A stretch of 5,840 nucleotides of DNA from Campylobacteraceae bacterium UBA1877 (GTDB lineage Bacteria > Campylobacterota > Campylobacteria > Campylobacterales > Campylobacteraceae): the NCBI GenBank assembly GCA_002352945.1, contig DDHL01000010.1, forward strand, positions 53,329 to 59,168. Reading direction: 5' to 3'. This document shows positions 5,816-5,840 of the stretch, piece after piece; position 1 is the stretch's first letter, and each line of letters begins with the position of its first letter. The notes beneath the pieces are model-generated. The model saw nothing but the letters and a program-made list of their open reading frames with translations. It was not told the DNA's origin and did no database searches. Position numbers and translations under genes: made by a program.

Positions 5816-5821
5816 ATTGTA
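5816..5821 (-). promoter_or_regulatory. Possible -10 box for the IS110 non-coding RNA and transposase
   Basis: The minus strand reads TTTTGTACAATAAC. TACAAT lies just outside the first arm of the inverted repeat, so transcription would begin at or next to that arm. In IS110 elements the promoter can be completed at the circular RE-LE junction, and no -35 is visible here. Confidence 0.35.
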
Positions 5822-5840
5822 CAAAATTTATTAGTAGGAG

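Larger units (their letters stand above)
4363..5840 (-). mobile_element. IS110-family insertion sequence (left end at or past the window edge)
   Basis: The element consists of an intact transposase with a long structured non-coding stretch upstream and a short 3' end. IS110 elements have no terminal inverted repeats and make no regular target duplication, so the ends cannot be read directly. The boundary near 4363 is a guess: minus strand CTCCT occurs both there (4358-4362) and at the window edge (5836-5840), as expected if a CT core dinucleotide lies at both ends. That would give about 1.48 kb, a usual size. The window may stop here because assemblies often break at repeated elements. Confidence 0.75.

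Noticed and set aside
1..5840. CRISPR array, tRNA or rRNA genes
   Set aside because: No regularly spaced direct repeats, cloverleaf with conserved T-loop, or rRNA sequence was seen on either strand.

Overview
The window looks like an AT-rich bacterial chromosome segment, most likely from the Campylobacterota (Sulfurospirillum-like or a relative). The reasons are the gene set (single-chain pyruvate:ferredoxin oxidoreductase, cytochrome b561 fused to a diheme cytochrome c, a DUF2325 protein, luxS), the TATAAT-type promoters without clear -35 boxes, and the codon use. The genus is inference; no rRNA or tRNA is present to fix it.

Layout. At 2-1555 (+) lies the C-terminal ~517 residues of pyruvate:ferredoxin/flavodoxin oxidoreductase, cut by the left edge. 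It converges on 1615-2775 (-), a membrane cytochrome b with a C-terminal diheme c domain. The junction holds two hairpins with a TTTACATGTAAA palindrome between them. Upstream of the cytochrome, on the same strand but behind its own terminator, is a 64-residue protein with a ClpX-type zinc finger (2947-3141, -). Divergent from it are a DUF2325 protein (3326-3640, +) and luxS (3741-4244, +). From about 4363 to the right edge lies an IS110-family insertion sequence: the DEDD/serine transposase (4407-5603, -) and at least 230 bases of structured non-coding sequence upstream of it. That position fits a bridge RNA (seekRNA).

How the genes fit together. The PFOR supplies acetyl-CoA and low-potential reductant in anaerobic or microaerobic metabolism. 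The cytochrome is a quinol/c-type electron-transfer module. LuxS recycles S-ribosylhomocysteine from the activated methyl cycle and yields the AI-2 precursor. These are independent housekeeping units and do not form one pathway.

The most unusual signals are non-coding. (1) The palindrome TTACATGTAA occurs five times in 5.8 kb, both between and inside genes. (2) A 20-base inverted repeat with one mismatch frames a ~182-base segment upstream of the IS110 transposase, with a promoter-like box just outside it. (3) A perfect 14-base inverted repeat has one arm that covers the luxS ribosome binding site. I see no CRISPR array, no defence system and no wholly new protein system.
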